This document shows positions 5,935 through 6,060 of a stretch of DNA of 6,060 bases, piece after piece. Position numbers and translations under genes: made by a program. Position 1 is the stretch's first letter; each line of letters opens with the position of its first letter. The DNA is from an uncultured Synechococcus sp. (GTDB lineage Bacteria; Cyanobacteriota; Cyanobacteriia; PCC-6307; Cyanobiaceae). The stretch lies in the NCBI GenBank assembly GCA_937975655.1, contig CALJTZ010000396.1:1-6060 (forward strand), written 5' to 3'. The notes below the pieces were generated by a model. That model saw nothing but the letters and a program-made list of their open reading frames with translations. It ran no database searches and was not told where the DNA came from.

Positions 5935-5951
5935 TGCCGCTGTGAGCGGCA
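5935..5951 (-). terminator. Candidate hairpin terminator of the gene entering from the right
   Basis: TGCCGCT (5935-5941) and AGCGGCA (5945-5951) are a perfect seven-base-pair inverted repeat with a three-base loop. It lies about ten bases past the TGA at 5964-5962 on the minus strand, the expected place for a terminator. The downstream strand is only mildly T-rich (GGTCTTCTTG), so intrinsic termination is uncertain. A second, bulged stem (CGGCAGGC with GCCT-CA-GCCG, 5947-5968) could compete with it. Confidence 0.35.
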
Positions 5952-5961
5952 GGCCGAGGCC

Positions 5962-6060
5962 TCAGCCGCGCGGGTGCAGCGCTTGGCGCTTGACCTGTCC
6001 GCAAAGATAAGTCCACACCAGTTGGGCGGCCACGGAGCTGGTGAGTTCGGCATGGTCATA
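5962..6060 (-). CDS. Possible C-terminal end of an unidentified gene, partial at the right edge
   Basis: The minus-strand frame beginning at base 6060 is open for 32 codons and ends with TGA at 5964-5962. The peptide has a plausible amphipathic helix (LTSSVAAQLVWTYLCGQVKR) and a basic end, ALHPRG. It reads more like protein than the two competing frames, one of which is rich in Pro, Arg and Cys. A hairpin follows the stop. I do not recognise the family, and with only 32 residues the reading frame itself is uncertain. Confidence 0.4.
   Translation of the reverse strand, partial: YDHAELTSSVAAQLVWTYLCGQVKRQALHPRG

Noticed and set aside
5807..5935. TTGACG and TACAAC as minus-strand promoter boxes for the small gene
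   Set aside because: TTGACG has no acceptable -10 at 16-18 bases, and TACAAC has no acceptable -35, so no promoter can be called.
5796..6059. 87-codon minus-strand frame at the right edge
   Set aside because: It begins at the window edge and becomes a Gln/His/Arg-rich run typical of noncoding frames; the neighbouring frame ending at 5962 reads better.
52..6060. CRISPR array, tRNA or insertion sequence
   Set aside because: No spaced direct repeats, tRNA cloverleaf motifs, terminal inverted repeats or transposase frames were seen.

Overview
The window is about 6 kb of GC-rich, densely coded DNA that looks like the start of an assembled contig from a cyanobacterium. Freshwater or euryhaline Synechococcus/Cyanobium-type picocyanobacteria fit best. 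The evidence is a heme oxygenase gene followed closely by oxygen-independent coproporphyrinogen oxidase (hemN), an arrangement known from cyanobacterial low-oxygen tetrapyrrole operons; two HIP1 octamers (GCGATCGC); and a small protein that resembles a picocyanobacterial conserved hypothetical. The taxonomic call is an inference from gene content, not from a marker gene.

Bases 1-51 are not biological. They read as an Illumina TruSeq i5-side adapter including an 8-base index, so the genome really begins near base 52 and everything upstream of the first gene is missing.

Layout. (1) 102-2197, plus strand: heme oxygenase, a 37-bp gap, then hemN, probably one transcript whose promoter and any upstream gene were lost at the contig end. 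One enzyme opens heme to biliverdin, the phycobilin precursor. The other makes protoporphyrinogen IX without O2. Together they fit tetrapyrrole supply under low oxygen. (2) 2252-5658, plus strand: a 901-residue P-type ATPase whose ion-site motifs in M4, M5 and M6 match the Na+/K+-ATPase (P-IIC) pattern closely, joined by an ATGA stop/start overlap to a phosphoribosyltransferase-fold protein. All plus-strand genes run in one direction with short gaps, so read-through from hemN is possible. (3) 5582-5791, minus strand: a small (69-residue) hypothetical gene with a good ribosome binding site, convergent with the phosphoribosyltransferase gene and overlapping its 3' end by 77 bp. (4) 5792-6060: two hairpins, a doubtful 23-33-residue minus-strand ORF, and the possible last 32 codons of another minus-strand gene entering from the right edge.

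No tRNA, rRNA, CRISPR array, insertion sequence or clear sigma-70 promoter was seen. I found no strong case for a wholly new system. The most unusual biology is the Na,K-ATPase-like pump translationally coupled to a phosphoribosyltransferase.
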